Positions 33,661-52,932 of a DNA stretch of 64,000 bases are shown in pieces. Source of the stretch: Bradysia coprophila (lineage: Eukaryota; Arthropoda; Insecta; Diptera; Sciaridae); contig NW_023504022.1 in assembly GCF_014529535.1 (NCBI RefSeq), positions 8,371,028 to 8,435,027 on the forward strand. Reading direction: 5' to 3'. Below the pieces are notes generated by a model. It was given only the letters and a program-made list of their open reading frames with translations. It ran no database searches and was not told the DNA's origin. The position numbers were made by a program, and so were the translations under genes. Position 1 is the first letter of the stretch. Each line of letters begins with the position of its first letter.

Positions 33661-34588
33661 ATGTTGCTGCAAGCATTATTCTTATTGTTGGCTGTTGTAA
33701 CTGCCAAAGCTTCCGAAAATAAAAGCCAGTGTGATCTATTGTCGAATGACGAAACCAGACAGAATACATGTATTTTGGCACCAGAATCGGTCGAAGGTCC
33801 TTATCACATAGATAAGCTGCTTGAGCGTTCAGATGTTACAGACGGGGAACAAGGAATTCCACTAGAGTTGACTTTCGTCATAAGAGATTCCGAGACCTGT
33901 GAAGTTCTACCAAATATCATTGTTGATATCTGGCAATGCAACGCAACGGGATTTTATTCTGGATTCGTAAGTGAAGGTAATGGGTATGGCACAAGTCGCG
34001 GTATACCTACAGATGACTCGCGTTTTCTTCGTGGAATTCAAACCTCAAATGCAAATGGAGAAGTAAAATTCAAAACAATCTATCCAGGTTGGGTGTATGT
34101 GTTCTGTATTCTGAGAATCTCTGTAATCACTTAGCATTTACTAATTAGGCTGGTACGTCAATCGGGCTGTGCACATTCACATAAAACTGTACTATGGCAT
34201 GAATACAACCACAGCCAAATACACTGGTCAACTGTATTTCTCTGAAGATATGAACAACGCTGTTTCTAATGTTTTACCATACAGCGCTATAAGAGATTAT
34301 CGCACTCTGAACAGTGCTGACCAAATTTTTAACAGTGACCAGGGAACGCAAACAACGTTACAATTAACTGGAAGCGTTATGGCTGGGTACACTGCAACAA
34401 CTTTTGTGATCGGAATCGAACGTCCAGAGTACGTACATCGATTGCTGTTTGAGGTGTCAAACTTTAATATCATTTTTGTTTCTAGTGACTCGAATTCAGC
34501 GTCTTCTACGTTTAACCTTCACACAATTTGGTGGGTGCTGGCCTTTCAGGTTTCGCTGGTAGTGAAGCGTTTCCTTCAGGCAGTGTAA
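33661..34588 (+). CDS. Secreted intradiol ring-cleavage dioxygenase (catechol/protocatechuate type)
   Basis: Three exons, 33661-34087, 34149-34428 and 34486-34588, give 269 residues; introns are 61 and 57 bp, both GT-AG. A signal peptide covers residues 1-17 (LLLAVVTAKA). Family motifs follow in order: EGPYHIDKLLERSD (45-58), PNIIVDIWQCNATGFYSGF (84-102), RFLRGIQT, TIYPGWYVNRAVHIHIKL (139-156) and YTGQLYF. The predicted Fe(III) ligands Tyr99, Tyr145, His151 and His153 and the catalytic Arg148 are all present. The enzyme class opens catechol rings with O2. These enzymes are typical of bacteria and fungi; secreted versions in spider mites were gained from fungi. Intron 2 is a multiple of three without stops, so a retained-intron form is also open. 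Polyadenylation signal AATAAA at 34680. Confidence 0.85.
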
Positions 34589-34679
34589 ATATAAACAGTC
34601 TTTGGTCCTATACGGAAAAACGATACGCCCCACTTATAGAAAGTACAGCGACAACAATATCACTAGCATCGTAATTAGC

Positions 34680-34685
34680 AATAAA
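34680..34685 (+). terminator. Polyadenylation signal of the dioxygenase gene
   Basis: AATAAA about 90 bp after the stop codon; another AATAAA lies near 34757. Confidence 0.55.
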
Positions 34686-34967
34686 AGCCTGGTAATATAC
34701 TTGACTGCAAATATAAAATTTAGCTAAGTACTCTACACATTGTTGTGGTTGTGGTCAATAAAAAGCCATGAACAAAATTCGATATGCGATTTTCCTATAC
34801 CGATCTGATACTGTGCTTTGATTGATGCAACAAATGACTTCAATTTTTTCCACTGCTCTAAATAAACTCAAGTTCAAAATACTTGTAAAGATAAGATAAG
34901 CTACACAAGTAAAAAATGCATTGCGCAAACTTATCAACATCAACACTAATTTGGTATATCAATCAAA

Positions 34968-35916
34968 TTGCTCCCATGGATTGGAGGGAAGAGAGTTTGT
35001 CTCTCTGTTTGTTTTAATCTAAGTTTTAGAGATTTATCAGTAGGCATTTCTGTTGGAAAAGTTTTTAGTGATTCCAAACGTCCTGAAAAAGGACACAACG
35101 TTTTGATCTACACAGAATCGTCAGTAAACAATGAATTCGAGCAATTTTGTTTTACTGTCTCTGCTGTTATCCCTGAATAAATTTATAAAAGGAGAAATTT
35201 TGGTTACCTAAAATTAGTATAACAGCTTCACGCTGTGAGCCCTATTATTGCTTTTGGTCCGTTGCAAAGATCGTGACGTAAAAAAGACTATGGAGGAATT
35301 TGCTTCTGTTATGACACGAAGAAATAAACCGAACTGCAACTTCACTCAATGTAGCTACGCGCCTGCAATGCAGTCGTACCGGTTGCAGTTTTACTGCCAA
35401 AATAGTATTGATCTTGGTAACACTAAAGATAAGGTGAAGATTTTCACAAAAGCGCAATTAGCTTCAAAAATGGTTTACTGCAATGAATGGTGTTTAATGG
35501 CGGCACTGGCTATTACTTTTATAGACTTGAATTTTGGAATGCAATAGAGAATGCACCAGGCTATAATATGGAGGTACACTGAGGAAGAAGAGTTGAAAAT
35601 ATCACCTGTGGCTGGTAATTTTAGCTCTAGGTAATCTACAATTGCTACAACAGCTGTATATATATATATTTTGTATGCGGTTGTAGATTACCTGGAGCTA
35701 CCAGCTACAGGTGAGATTTTCAACTTTTTTTTTCCTCTGTGTAAAGTTTTGCGCCCAGTCTCTCGTACGGCTCTAGAAAAGCCTTCTACTCCTTTTTTAT
35801 TATTAAATGTACGCATTGCTCACCCAAACCGTTTAGAAGACAAAAGGAATGTTTACACAACAACAATCGATGTAGTGAAATCTACCAAACTTGGAAACTT
35901 TACCAATATTCTATAA
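34968..35916 (+). pseudogene. Cluster of short ORFs, perhaps a decayed gene split by a MITE
   Basis: Open stretches at 34968-35180, 35248-35547 and 35671-35916 have protein-like composition (for example NVRIAHPNRLEDKRNVYTTT; CKDRDVKKTMEEFASVM), but I could not join them into one frame by plausible introns. The MITE at 35577-35741 lies between the last two. I recognise no family. Confidence 0.25.
35577..35741. mobile_element. Tc1/mariner-type MITE (165 bp)
   Basis: Terminal inverted repeats CACTGAGGAAGAAGAGTTG and its near-complement ending CTCTGTG. TCACCTGT, AGCT and GTAATCTACAA also pair between the arms. The element is flanked by TA on both sides (35575-35576, 35742-35743). A TA microsatellite lies in the loop near 35658. 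Confidence 0.82.
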
Positions 35917-36086
35917 ATTCTCGTTGCACGATTTCTTTCGATTCAAAAACAGCAATTGCAGAATCCTTTCAAATTGATGACAAATTATTGCTGATATTTT
36001 CCTTTTTTACATAATCGAACAGTTTGTAGAAGAAAACACAACCGAACTTTTCCAGCTAAATTATCATTCCAAATTTCACATTTCAA

Positions 36087-37920
36087 GTTGTTTATTTCAG
36101 CAGTGTCACTTAGAATAAACGATGCCTTTATATCAAAAAGAATTATTCAAACAATCGATGCAGTGTCAAATAAGCACATCTAAAATTACAACTCTAATTG
36201 AGAGTCTGTGTGTGTGTGTCAAGTAATAATGCCGCTAACACCATTCCGTATACATTTCATTTTTTATAATTCGCTAAGACCAATTTTACCACGATACTGT
36301 TCATATACGACATTCAAAAATGACATAGTTACTGGTACCGTTGGTGGTTCGAGAGTGTATTGTGCATTCGTGTACAGTAGGCTCGAAGAATCATAGCTTG
36401 TACCTTTTTGCTGAATTTTGTTTTATTTTTCGTATTTTTTCTTTTTGTTGATCTTTGCCGATCGATCATTTTTAGTTACGGACATTTGATTGTTGGTCCC
36501 ATATTCTTGACTGAAGTTTTGTATCGCCTTCACAGTGTGAAGTTCACACTTTTCGAGCAAATTTTATTTTTGTTTCGAAAAAAAAAACTTGTCTCGACAT
36601 ATTATGCCAATATTTAGAGAAATAAAACATTTTTTGCTGCCAAACCTTTTCGTCTGTGGTCTTCAATGCCATTATGCTACTGTCGAATTTTTTCTTAAAA
36701 CTGGAAATTGTCTTGTTCTTGATTGCACCATTATTAGCCATTTAGTTGTCGTTTCTCATTCAGTCATAGTACTAGGTATATCGTTCGGAGAGATTTTCTA
36801 AAACTACTGTCTCATTAGATTTTAGTTGAATTTTTTTCAAAACTATCTGAGTGCCTTCAACGGAGAATAAAAATTGGTCGAGACCGGTCGAGCCCACAGA
36901 CCTCAGTGATACCTCAAAAAATATGCTTTCAAAGAGAGCTTTTCAAACCAAATTTTAGATCTTAAACGACTCTGTATCATTGGAATTTCGTCAAATGTTT
37001 CTCAAAACTAGCAGCGTGTCTTTAAAGAAAAATAAAAAAAGTGCCCGAGACTGGTCGCGAACCCACGGACCTCAGTGATTAAAACAAAAATTCACACTTC
37101 ATATAAAACGTAATTGTACTTGTGCAATCTTACCATCGCATCGTAATGTTATTTCAGAACTATCCTTTTGGAGTAAGATTTTCAAACCAAATTTTTGGAT
37201 CCTAAACTAATCTGTCTCATTCGAATTTTATCGAAATTTTCTCAAAACTAACTCAAAATAAAAAAAAAATTGGTCGAGACTGGTCGCGAACCCACGGCCT
37301 TCAGTGATACAGCAAACTTTCACAATCCAAATTAAAACCAATTGAGCAGCCTTACATTGCATTGTTATCTCAATATGCTTTCGAAGAGAAATTTTCTAAC
37401 CAAATTTTGGATCTTAAACGACTCTGTCTCATTCGAATTTTGTTCATTTTTCCTCGAAAAAAGCTGTGTGACTTTTAAACAAAATTAATAAAATTGTCGA
37501 GACTGGTTGCGAACCAACGGACCTCAGTGATACGGCAAACAGTCACATTCCGCATAAGACCTCATTGTTTGTATTTTTCAAAGAATTTATATTTTATTTA
37601 GACTGATAGAAGATGGGTACCGAGCACAACGGTAGTCGGGCTTGTTTGTTTTGGCTATCTACATTTTAGCCCACTATGACTAAACTTAGAATGTAAGAAC
37701 ATCGAGCTATAGCTTCAAAAATGTGGATAGCCAAAACAGACAAACCAGACTACCGTTGCCGATTTATCTTGCCTAATGGTAATTTGTGTTCGGTACCCGT
37801 CTTCTATCAGCCTATATTCTTTGTTAGTTGTTTTACCATTGTTATCTCAGAAGTTGTTTCTGATTGGCGATTGAATTGAAGCGCATGTATGCAACACTTC
37901 AGTCGTGTGTGATTTTAGAT
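36087..37920. repeat. Duplicated repeat unit, copy 2
   Basis: Matches the two halves of 28030-30545 and has no LTR insertion, so it shows the empty site (TTGATTGCACCATTATTAGCC). It has four B-box units (about 36885, 37053, 37282, 37505) against two after the insertion in copy 1, so the unit number varies. A MITE (37603-37810) sits in its last part. Confidence 0.85.
37603..37810. mobile_element. MITE within the B-box repeat region (208 bp)
   Basis: CTGATAGAAGA-GGGTACCGA at the left end is matched by TCGGTACCCGTCTTCTATCAG at the right end; CAACGGTAGT and TTTGGCTATC also pair. The surrounding repeat text continues across it, so it inserted into copy 2 of the duplicated unit. The target-site duplication is not obvious. 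Confidence 0.75.
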
Positions 37921-37999
37921 TCAGTCAACGAGAATTTTACGTGTGTCGCTATGGAAATGCAGTTTAAAATGCCATTTTTTCCGCTTTTAATAATTTGTT

Positions 38000-40200
38000 T
38001 TTATTTAAATGATCAATGAAATGTCAGAAGATTGAAAAAAAACTTAAAATTAATTAATTCTAATTTAGAGGGCGAGTTAAATCGTCCAGAATTATTCTGA
38101 AAATTTCATTTTCTTATAATTTACTAGGACCAATTTTACCTAAAATGTGTATTAATATGACTTCTAAAAATGACGTCATCACGGGTTATCTGGTGATTCT
38201 TAGTGAGCCTAATGTGTATTCATCTACATCTACAGAGTATGATCCAGTCCAATGCAATCTTTAACAGTGCCTTATTAGTTAAGGTTGTTGTGAAGTGCCT
38301 TTGTGTTGCGTGCTCCCGACACGCTTCACGGACACGGTCACAATGTTAACAGACCATGGACGAAACGATCAAACTTTGTAGATGTAGGAGGATACACAGG
38401 AAGCTCATAGAGTCACCGACAACCCTTTTTGTTGAAATTTTCATTATTTTTCTTGTGTCGATGATATGACGCGCTGAAAAACACAATTTTTTACCGAGTA
38501 TAAAACAAAATGTTTCTACAATGGATCTCACCGGAACCGATCATTTTTCGTTAGTGATACACGTTCGATCGTCCGTACCATCTTTTGTGGAAAATGGGTG
38601 AAGTATTGGTTCGTGTAGAATAGAACGAATCCGGCTTCTGAAATGTTTTATTCACAACTTTAGATCACTGAATTCGAATAAAATGATTATTGTTTTACCG
38701 ATTCAACTAGTAACCGAAACTGTGTGATGGCATAAATTGTATGCTCAATTCTTACTCAGGAAAGTGTTAAAATTCCAAACTATTAGCTGTATCTTCTGTA
38801 TGGTCTTGCCAATGGAAGAAAATCAACTAAACTCATCTATGTTCAAATTTCGAGTTGATGCGGATTTAATGTACATCTGCTTTGACTGAAATAGAAAGGA
38901 TCGTTTTTTCCATTGCACATAGGGGTTGTTGTATTGTGTTGTAACAATATAATCCCTAAATTCAATGTTTCTTGTTGCAGGTAGAGTAATCCGCTTTTTC
39001 AATATGAGGAGAATGAATGAGATGAAAGTAAAATTTCAAGAGATAAACGACTAACATTTCTCGTATTGGATGGATTCGATTTATGCCAGAAGTTTATGAA
39101 GTTTATGAAGTTTACCACTCGGAACAACAACACCAAAATCACTTTCAATTGAATCAAATTTTTAGTTTTTTTTTTATATGGAATCAACTTCAAATGCAAT
39201 GCGGACAGCAGTCAGGATGTGTATGTGTAATTTCTGATGAATGAATAAAGCATTTTGTGCTAACAAACCTTAATCAGATGTATTCGATGTCTTCTTCCAC
39301 ATGATTCACATACACTGACGAATGATCAAGATAATTTTCTGGCATGTGAAAACGATTCGACCCTCCTTATTCGATTGCTTTGTTTGATAATGCCAACGGA
39401 CTGAATCAGGCACTAAGATTGGAGAATTGATTCCAAATCTCCCCAAAAATTCCTCGAAAGTTTACAAAAATTCCCAAAGTTTACAACAACTCTCCAAAGT
39501 CCCCAAATTTAATCAATAGGACAACTATCCGCTTATTATACATATCCAACACCCAACTCCATAATCACGCACGAGGTCTTATAATGACAATTGTTTCCCC
39601 AAATTATTTAAAATCAAGTGGAAAAATTCCCCGACAACCATTCTCAGATCTAAACTACCTATATAAAACGGCTCGTCATTGAGCCCATCGAGTTTGAGCT
39701 CTGTTAATGATAATAATGATGAGGTAGTCATCGTAGCAAAACTTGCCCAGAGAAACAACACATTCAACAACTTGCTCGCGATGCCGTTTTACTAAATTCA
39801 TCGAGACAGGTCAAGTTTTTGACCCGAACAGAACCTGATATGAGAAAACATAATTTGAATCAGATCAGATTTACGCTGAACCTGAAATCTAAAGTTCCGA
39901 TTCAGTTTAAAATCAGGATGACCCAGATGTGATCCGAAAAGAGCTCAAATAACTGATATATAAATGTCTTGAGGTGTTAATCTCGTATTATTTGTTCGAT
40001 ATCCTCCTTCAGTTATTTAAGTTCTTTGGTGGTCGGAGTCTTACGTTTTATCTTTCTTACCTTTTAACCAGATTTGAAATCAACAGATAAAAATACGTCG
40101 ATGGATGGCAGTTATCGACATGATAATAACAATGGTCATATGACAATAATAGAACAATAATTTCCCTTTTATCCCTCTAGAGCATTTTTGTTTATCAGGG
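38000..40200. other. Gene-poor AT-rich stretch
   Basis: A decayed third copy of the duplicated repeat lies near 38095-38215. 39790-39960 has the degenerate GTTCAG/CCCGAAC text also seen at 14380-14649. A 63-codon minus-strand ORF with a signal-like start (39770-39579) cannot be supported further. Confidence 0.45.
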
Positions 40201-40216
40201 GTATACATGTTCTTGG

Positions 40217-40378
40217 CAATGAAAGTGTAAAACAGGTATGGTCTATTGTCCGCCCGGAGGACATAAAAATTTGATTTTCGTACGGAAACGCACTCATTTT
40301 CATATTATTTTGACATAAAATGTGAGTGCGTTTAAGACGAATTCGCCGATCGACCATACCTGTTCTAGACTTTCATTG
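40217..40378. mobile_element. hAT-type MITE family B, copy 1 (162 bp)
   Basis: Begins CAATGAAAGTGTAAAACAGG and ends with its imperfect complement (CCTGTTCTAGACTTTCATTG). GTTCTTGG flanks both sides (40209-40216, 40379-40386): an 8-bp target-site duplication, typical of hAT elements. An inner inverted pair AACGCACTCA / TGAGTGCGTT lies in the middle. A second copy is at 52769. Confidence 0.92.
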
Positions 40379-40863
40379 GTTCTTGGTAGATAAAAAAGTG
40401 TATGCACCTCTGCCAAAATTGTTTTCTTGCCGTGTGGTCATTACGTTTCTCGCCTTCGGCTCGACCAGCAACGGCCACACGTCTCGATAAAAATTTCGGC
40501 AAGAGGTGCATAATCTTATATGTTCGTGCTTTCATAAGTAACCTTTGTACCACATACTTCTTTGAACACTCGATGAGCTGGATAGGCTGGATGATGCAAT
40601 TATTGTAAGACGATGCAATAGTAAAAGGCAGGCATTTGTTTTTTGTTAATAAAATGATTTTTTTTTTATCTCTTTCTTATTCCACTCATCTTACAGACTT
40701 AAGACAATAAATAAAAAAATTTAACGGTTTTTCATTTAAATTTTGTTTTCATTTGAAAAATAATAATCACAGAGCACCGCCGCGTTAAAAATAAAACAAA
40801 ATTACATGTACGCACCACAGAAACAATACACACAATGTACGCACACATTCCATATAGCTACTA

Positions 40864-48496
<7,633 letters not shown>

Positions 48497-48843
48497 TTAC
48501 AACTCAAGATGATCAAAAGAGACCAGACACATAAAAGCTATTTATATCACCTAACCTAACGTTGATTCAATGGCTTTGTTTAAAAAGCAAACACGTTTCT
48601 GTTTATCCCGATAAAAACGATGTGTGAGCAATAATTAATCTTAAAGATTTACAATCACAAAAGCTTGTGATCACATGGAGAGTGAACAAAAAACCGATAG
48701 CAACGATAGGTATACGTTTTTATTATGTCTATTAGTCTGGGATGAAAATCTTGTTTCACTTAGAGATCTCGTTTGTTTGGCAAGAGATTTTTTATTAAGC
48801 CGGATGGATTTTTTAAATATACGATATAAGGTTACTGGCTTGT

Positions 48844-48995
48844 CATCTGTTATCGACACAGCGGACAAAATCAAACAGTAACCACTGGCATGTGTTCTTT
48901 TATAACCCAAAATGTTTGTTAAAACCAATGAAATACAAGATTTCGTACACACGAAGGAGTGAGAAGCACCTTAAACAAACGAAGTAACAGATTTA
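48844..48995 (+). repeat. GAAGTAMAAGAT dispersed repeat, copy D
   Basis: CATCTGTTATCGACACAGCGG, AAAATGTTTGTTAAAACC, GAAATACAAGATTTCG at 48930 and CGAAGTAACAGATTTAAT at 48980. Confidence 0.65.
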
Positions 48996-49059
48996 ATGAC
49001 TATATTGCGAGATGATTGAATTTTGTAAAGACACTTCTCTCTTGAGTAGCGTATTTTTG

Positions 49060-50121
49060 TTAGTTTATTTTTTTTTATTTTTTTTTTATTTAACCACCAA
49101 CGGGTATCAACCCTACTGGCGTATTCAAAAGTACAATCTATCAACATTTTCGTCAATCAAAAACGGTACACATCAAATCACAAAAAACTTAAATCTAAGC
49201 ACAGCTTTGAAACAATCGACAGACGACTAAGAAGCGACGAAAAAGAAAAGAATCCAATCAGTAAGCAAAATCAAGTCAAATCAAAAATTAAAAATTTCCA
49301 CAAAAATCAAGTAAAAAAATGAAAAAGAGAAAGAAAAACGACTTAAAGAACGTAGACGTATACATCAATCAACTTTCGCGCCATTTAGCAAGAAAACTGT
49401 CCTTCGACACTCCAGTGTATTTCGATTCCTTGTTGACAAAGTCGCGTAAACGAACATTTGGGGGCCATAAGTCATACGACCTTATCGAACTATAACTGTC
49501 GTCGGGGACTGTCACCTTATATTGAAGGAAGCGCACGTCGTGAATAGTTTTGCCAACTGGTAAAAGTAGCGACAAATTGATCTTTGTTTTATCGATCTCC
49601 AATTTGGTGCAAATATACGACTTCAGACAATCCACAGAGACGTCTTTGCCAATGTTCGAGACAACAATGCTTTTTGACGAACGACCAGTAATAAACGAAT
49701 CGGAAACCTTGTTGCGACAAACGGGAGCTTCAACATTCTTGTCACGAATTTGGTCAGAAGTTTCATTCGGTGGAACCGCTAAATGACTATTCGTGACATC
49801 GTTGATTGTGCCAGCTCTTCCAAGTACATTGTCCATTAACACTTTCAAACCATCCAAGAACTTTAACAAGTCACCAGATAAAGATGCACCCAAATGAGCT
49901 ATTGATTCTTCGATACTTTTTATGGCAGTAGATACGTGTTTGTTTCCGTTATTGCAATTGTTGCAATACCAATGAATATTCGAACAATTCTTGATCGCAT
50001 TCAGTGTTGCTCTACTCATCACGACGCATTTCATATGGAAAATCTCGCCACATACACCACTGCAGCTAATGAATTCGTTGTTCATGATTATAACGTTGCA
50101 CGAGAAACATTTAGTGGCCAT
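49060..50121 (-). mobile_element. Non-LTR retrotransposon remnant with ORF1 only
   Basis: On the minus strand a PHD-finger ORF1 (50121-49369) is followed by about 280 bp and a 3' end TTGATACCCGTTGGTGGTTAA plus an A-rich tail (49093-49060). Such a 3' end and ORF1 are typical of CR1/Jockey-type elements. No ORF2 (endonuclease, RT) remains between them, so the element is internally deleted or is a half-LINE. The 5' boundary is not fixed; sequence up to about 50450 may be its 5' UTR. Confidence 0.65.
49369..50121 (-). CDS. PHD-finger ORF1 protein of a non-LTR retrotransposon
   Basis: 250 uninterrupted residues. Residues 1-58 form a PHD-type zinc finger (CFSC, CSGVCGEIFHMKC, WYCNNC). A helical stretch (about 63-100) could be a coiled coil. 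The C-terminal part (KSIVVSNIGKDVSVDCLKSY to DLWPPNVRLRDFVNKES) matches the RNA-binding-like C-terminal domain common in ORF1 of CR1/Jockey-type elements, where the WP.[GN]V.[VL]R.F pattern recurs. The ORF is intact although ORF2 is gone. A domesticated role is possible but only speculative. Confidence 0.75.
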   Translation of the reverse strand: MATKCFSCNVIIMNNEFISCSGVCGEIFHMKCVVMSRATLNAIKNCSNIHWYCNNCNNGNKHVSTAIKSIEESIAHLGASLSGDLLKFLDGLKVLMDNVLGRAGTINDVTNSHLAVPPNETSDQIRDKNVEAPVCRNKVSDSFITGRSSKSIVVSNIGKDVSVDCLKSYICTKLEIDKTKINLSLLLPVGKTIHDVRFLQYKVTVPDDSYSSIRSYDLWPPNVRLRDFVNKESKYTGVSKDSFLAKWRES

Positions 50122-52768
50122 TGTATAGTTCTACGGTCTCACTTACAAACACAATTGAACACTTTAGCGGTGCGATTTGTACGGGCACAGAATGTATTGT
50201 CTATCAAAAATCGTCTGCGTTGAAACAAAAATTCGAATCTTGTCGATAAATAGTCCGTATTATGCCACAAATGATGATCCCACCGCAAGTAGACTATAAG
50301 TTTCGCTATCGACCAGATAAATCAATGCACAAAACGCAAAATCAACTATCAAAAATGATCAAAATCGGGAACGATTACACAACACGTCCGATGTCAACGA
50401 CAGCTCTTACACTTAGTTAGATTAACGTACTTGCCCTAACATTTTTCGTTTATCTACAACCGAGGATTCTAGATTTGTTTTATGCGACATTATTTACGAA
50501 TAGTCCCTTACTGTGTCAGACAATTTCACATAAAGCTTTTCTAGCGATTATTGGTAATGTCCTAAAGCTCACTCCAGGGCTCAAACTTTATAATTTGGGT
50601 AGTTACAGAGGGTTTAGTGGCTAGAACGACGTACACACTGAATGGCGAGGAATTTGTGTGCATATGTCTAGCCTACATTATCATCAGACAGAGTATTTGC
50701 CTAATTCGAGTAATTGATCGGAAGTCACGTTAAACCGATGGTCTGAACTTGTTACTTGCTGTAAAAGGCTGTTAGTGAGGTCAACAAACAAATATGGTTT
50801 CTATATCCCTGGGAATTTCAATAGGACAGAAAAACTAGGTTCGGTCTCGGTGCAATCAATAGCAGCTGTTTGTTTCAGTTACATAAAACCCAAATTGACC
50901 TGAATTCTAACTGAACGTCGGAGGTTAGTGTCTATATTCGTCTAATAATAATCATTAAAAACCTACAGTATCAATGCCGCAATATGATTTATAAGCCCAG
51001 ACTAATTTTTAATGAAACTAATAACTACACTTAACGACAGTACAATCAAAATATTCAAACAAAATGACTTGCTCGAAACAACGACGATCTTTTACAATAC
51101 CAAAGCTTCATGTATACAATGACGTCATTTAATTGGCACAAAAAAACGCGAAGTAAAAACTATTTTAATGTTCAAAGCAAAAAGAATTTACGAAGACGAA
51201 AAAAATGGTTCCTATTATATTCCGAACACAAATTAAAATGTATTTTAACGATCCTGTTGAAATAATTATTGCAGTTTTGTATACAATAAATGCTCGATGT
51301 AAATGAAACATTAAGATTTATACTTAAGTGGAATTTTTTTTTATTGTTGCTTTAGTCTATCTCCATCTTCAAACGATGTTATTTCAAATTGGGCCATCAT
51401 CAGTTCAACTAAATCTCATATTTCCATCGGCAATTGCTCCAAATTAAATGTATTATTCTAACATCGAACTGGCGGCAATTAAGTCGGAAACATATTTTTA
51501 GAAGCGAATAATAGGCCGTTACAACTGTAACAAATTGTATGCTCGTTGGTATCATAAAATCGTTGGATGGATTCGAATGCGTTTTTTCGAATAGAAATTG
51601 CATGGCAATATCTAATTACGTAAACAGAGATATTTGCTGTGAATGACGGTTGTGAAATGGTTTGAAATTAGAATTTTTCCAGATAGATAACATTCGATCA
51701 TCGAAAGCCCCATAATACAACCAGTCGGTTCATTGAACAATTTTTTACAGCAATAAATCGGTCACATAACACAAAAGAAAACAAGAAAAAAAAACAATTT
51801 TAAATGGGAAGTAAAAAAACTGAACCAAAATCATCTATTACACATAGCATAACAAATCCAAATTAATAACTTTAGTCATATATGCCCGCCACAGCGAAAT
51901 GATTATGCTGTTTTTTCATCGACAAACATTTTTTGTGGTTTATTTTGGAACATATCTACCAGTTTGATAACTCCAATAATAACTTCGTCTTTTTCTTATG
52001 GTCTCGCTCGAAGGAAATCATAAATACAACCGGAATGTTTTTCTATTTCCATTTTCATCTTAAAATACGGATTCAATTTGTGTGTGATCTCATTTTTGAA
52101 CAAGTTATTTTATCTGCATTTGAACATTACAAAGAGACTCTTTATGTTATGAACTTATATTCGAACAGACATTTGTTGAGTCGAATAGAGCGTAATGATT
52201 TTTTGCCGGTAATTTTTTTTTTCTTAAATATTATTTTGATGTGGAACTGATTGCGAACTTGTTTCAATTTGATGTTATGAAACGAAAATCGCTGCAAAAT
52301 TTAATGATTCGAGTAGTTCGCTTGCTTCTGGTTAGTGTTAATTGGTGAAACACAATTACACTTTTAAAAAAATGAATTAGCTTCGCATGGGATCAAAATA
52401 AAATAATCAGGCGACCAGCAGTGATGACTTTCATTCTGGAAAAATGGTAATCCATTTACTAGAAAGAAGATGTCATAACGAATGAACCATTTTCTTTTCG
52501 TTGGCAGAAGAACGTTACTTTATTTGGGGAATCCGATTTCTGGTTTATCGCACCCCACAGGGACAAAGGACAAATTTTGGTGTAAGAAATCTGACAAATG
52601 TATAATCCAGGGACTATTTTTGTGAGAACGTTTTCACATGTTTTCCTTAATTTTCCAGAAATAGATTTTTTGTGAAAATTTAGAAAAATGTAGGAAATTT
52701 CTTGAAAATGCGGGAGAATTCAGGAAATATGGAAAAATGTTTTCCCAAAAAAAGTCCTTGAGTATGAC

Positions 52769-52932
52769 CAATGAAAGTGTAAAACATCTATGGTCTATCT
52801 CGGCCACCTGGAGGACATAAAAATGTAATTTCTACAATCAAACGCACTCATTTTCATATTAATTTGACATAAATTGTGAGTGCGTTTAAGATAAATTGGC
52901 CAACCGGCCATACCTGTTCTGTATTTTCATTG
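52769..52932. mobile_element. hAT-type MITE family B, copy 2 (164 bp)
   Basis: Same termini and inner pair as 40217-40378, in the same orientation. Flanks AGTATGAC (52761-52768) and AGTATAAT (52933-52940) agree at six of eight positions, consistent with an aged duplication. Confidence 0.9.

Noticed and set aside
36880..37520. Regularly spaced repeats as a CRISPR array
   Set aside because: Spacing is 170-230 bp, the spacers are themselves similar, and the context is animal DNA; B-box-like units explain it better.
39579..39770. 63-codon minus-strand ORF with a signal-peptide-like start
   Set aside because: Too short, no homologue recognised, and no clear promoter or splice partner.
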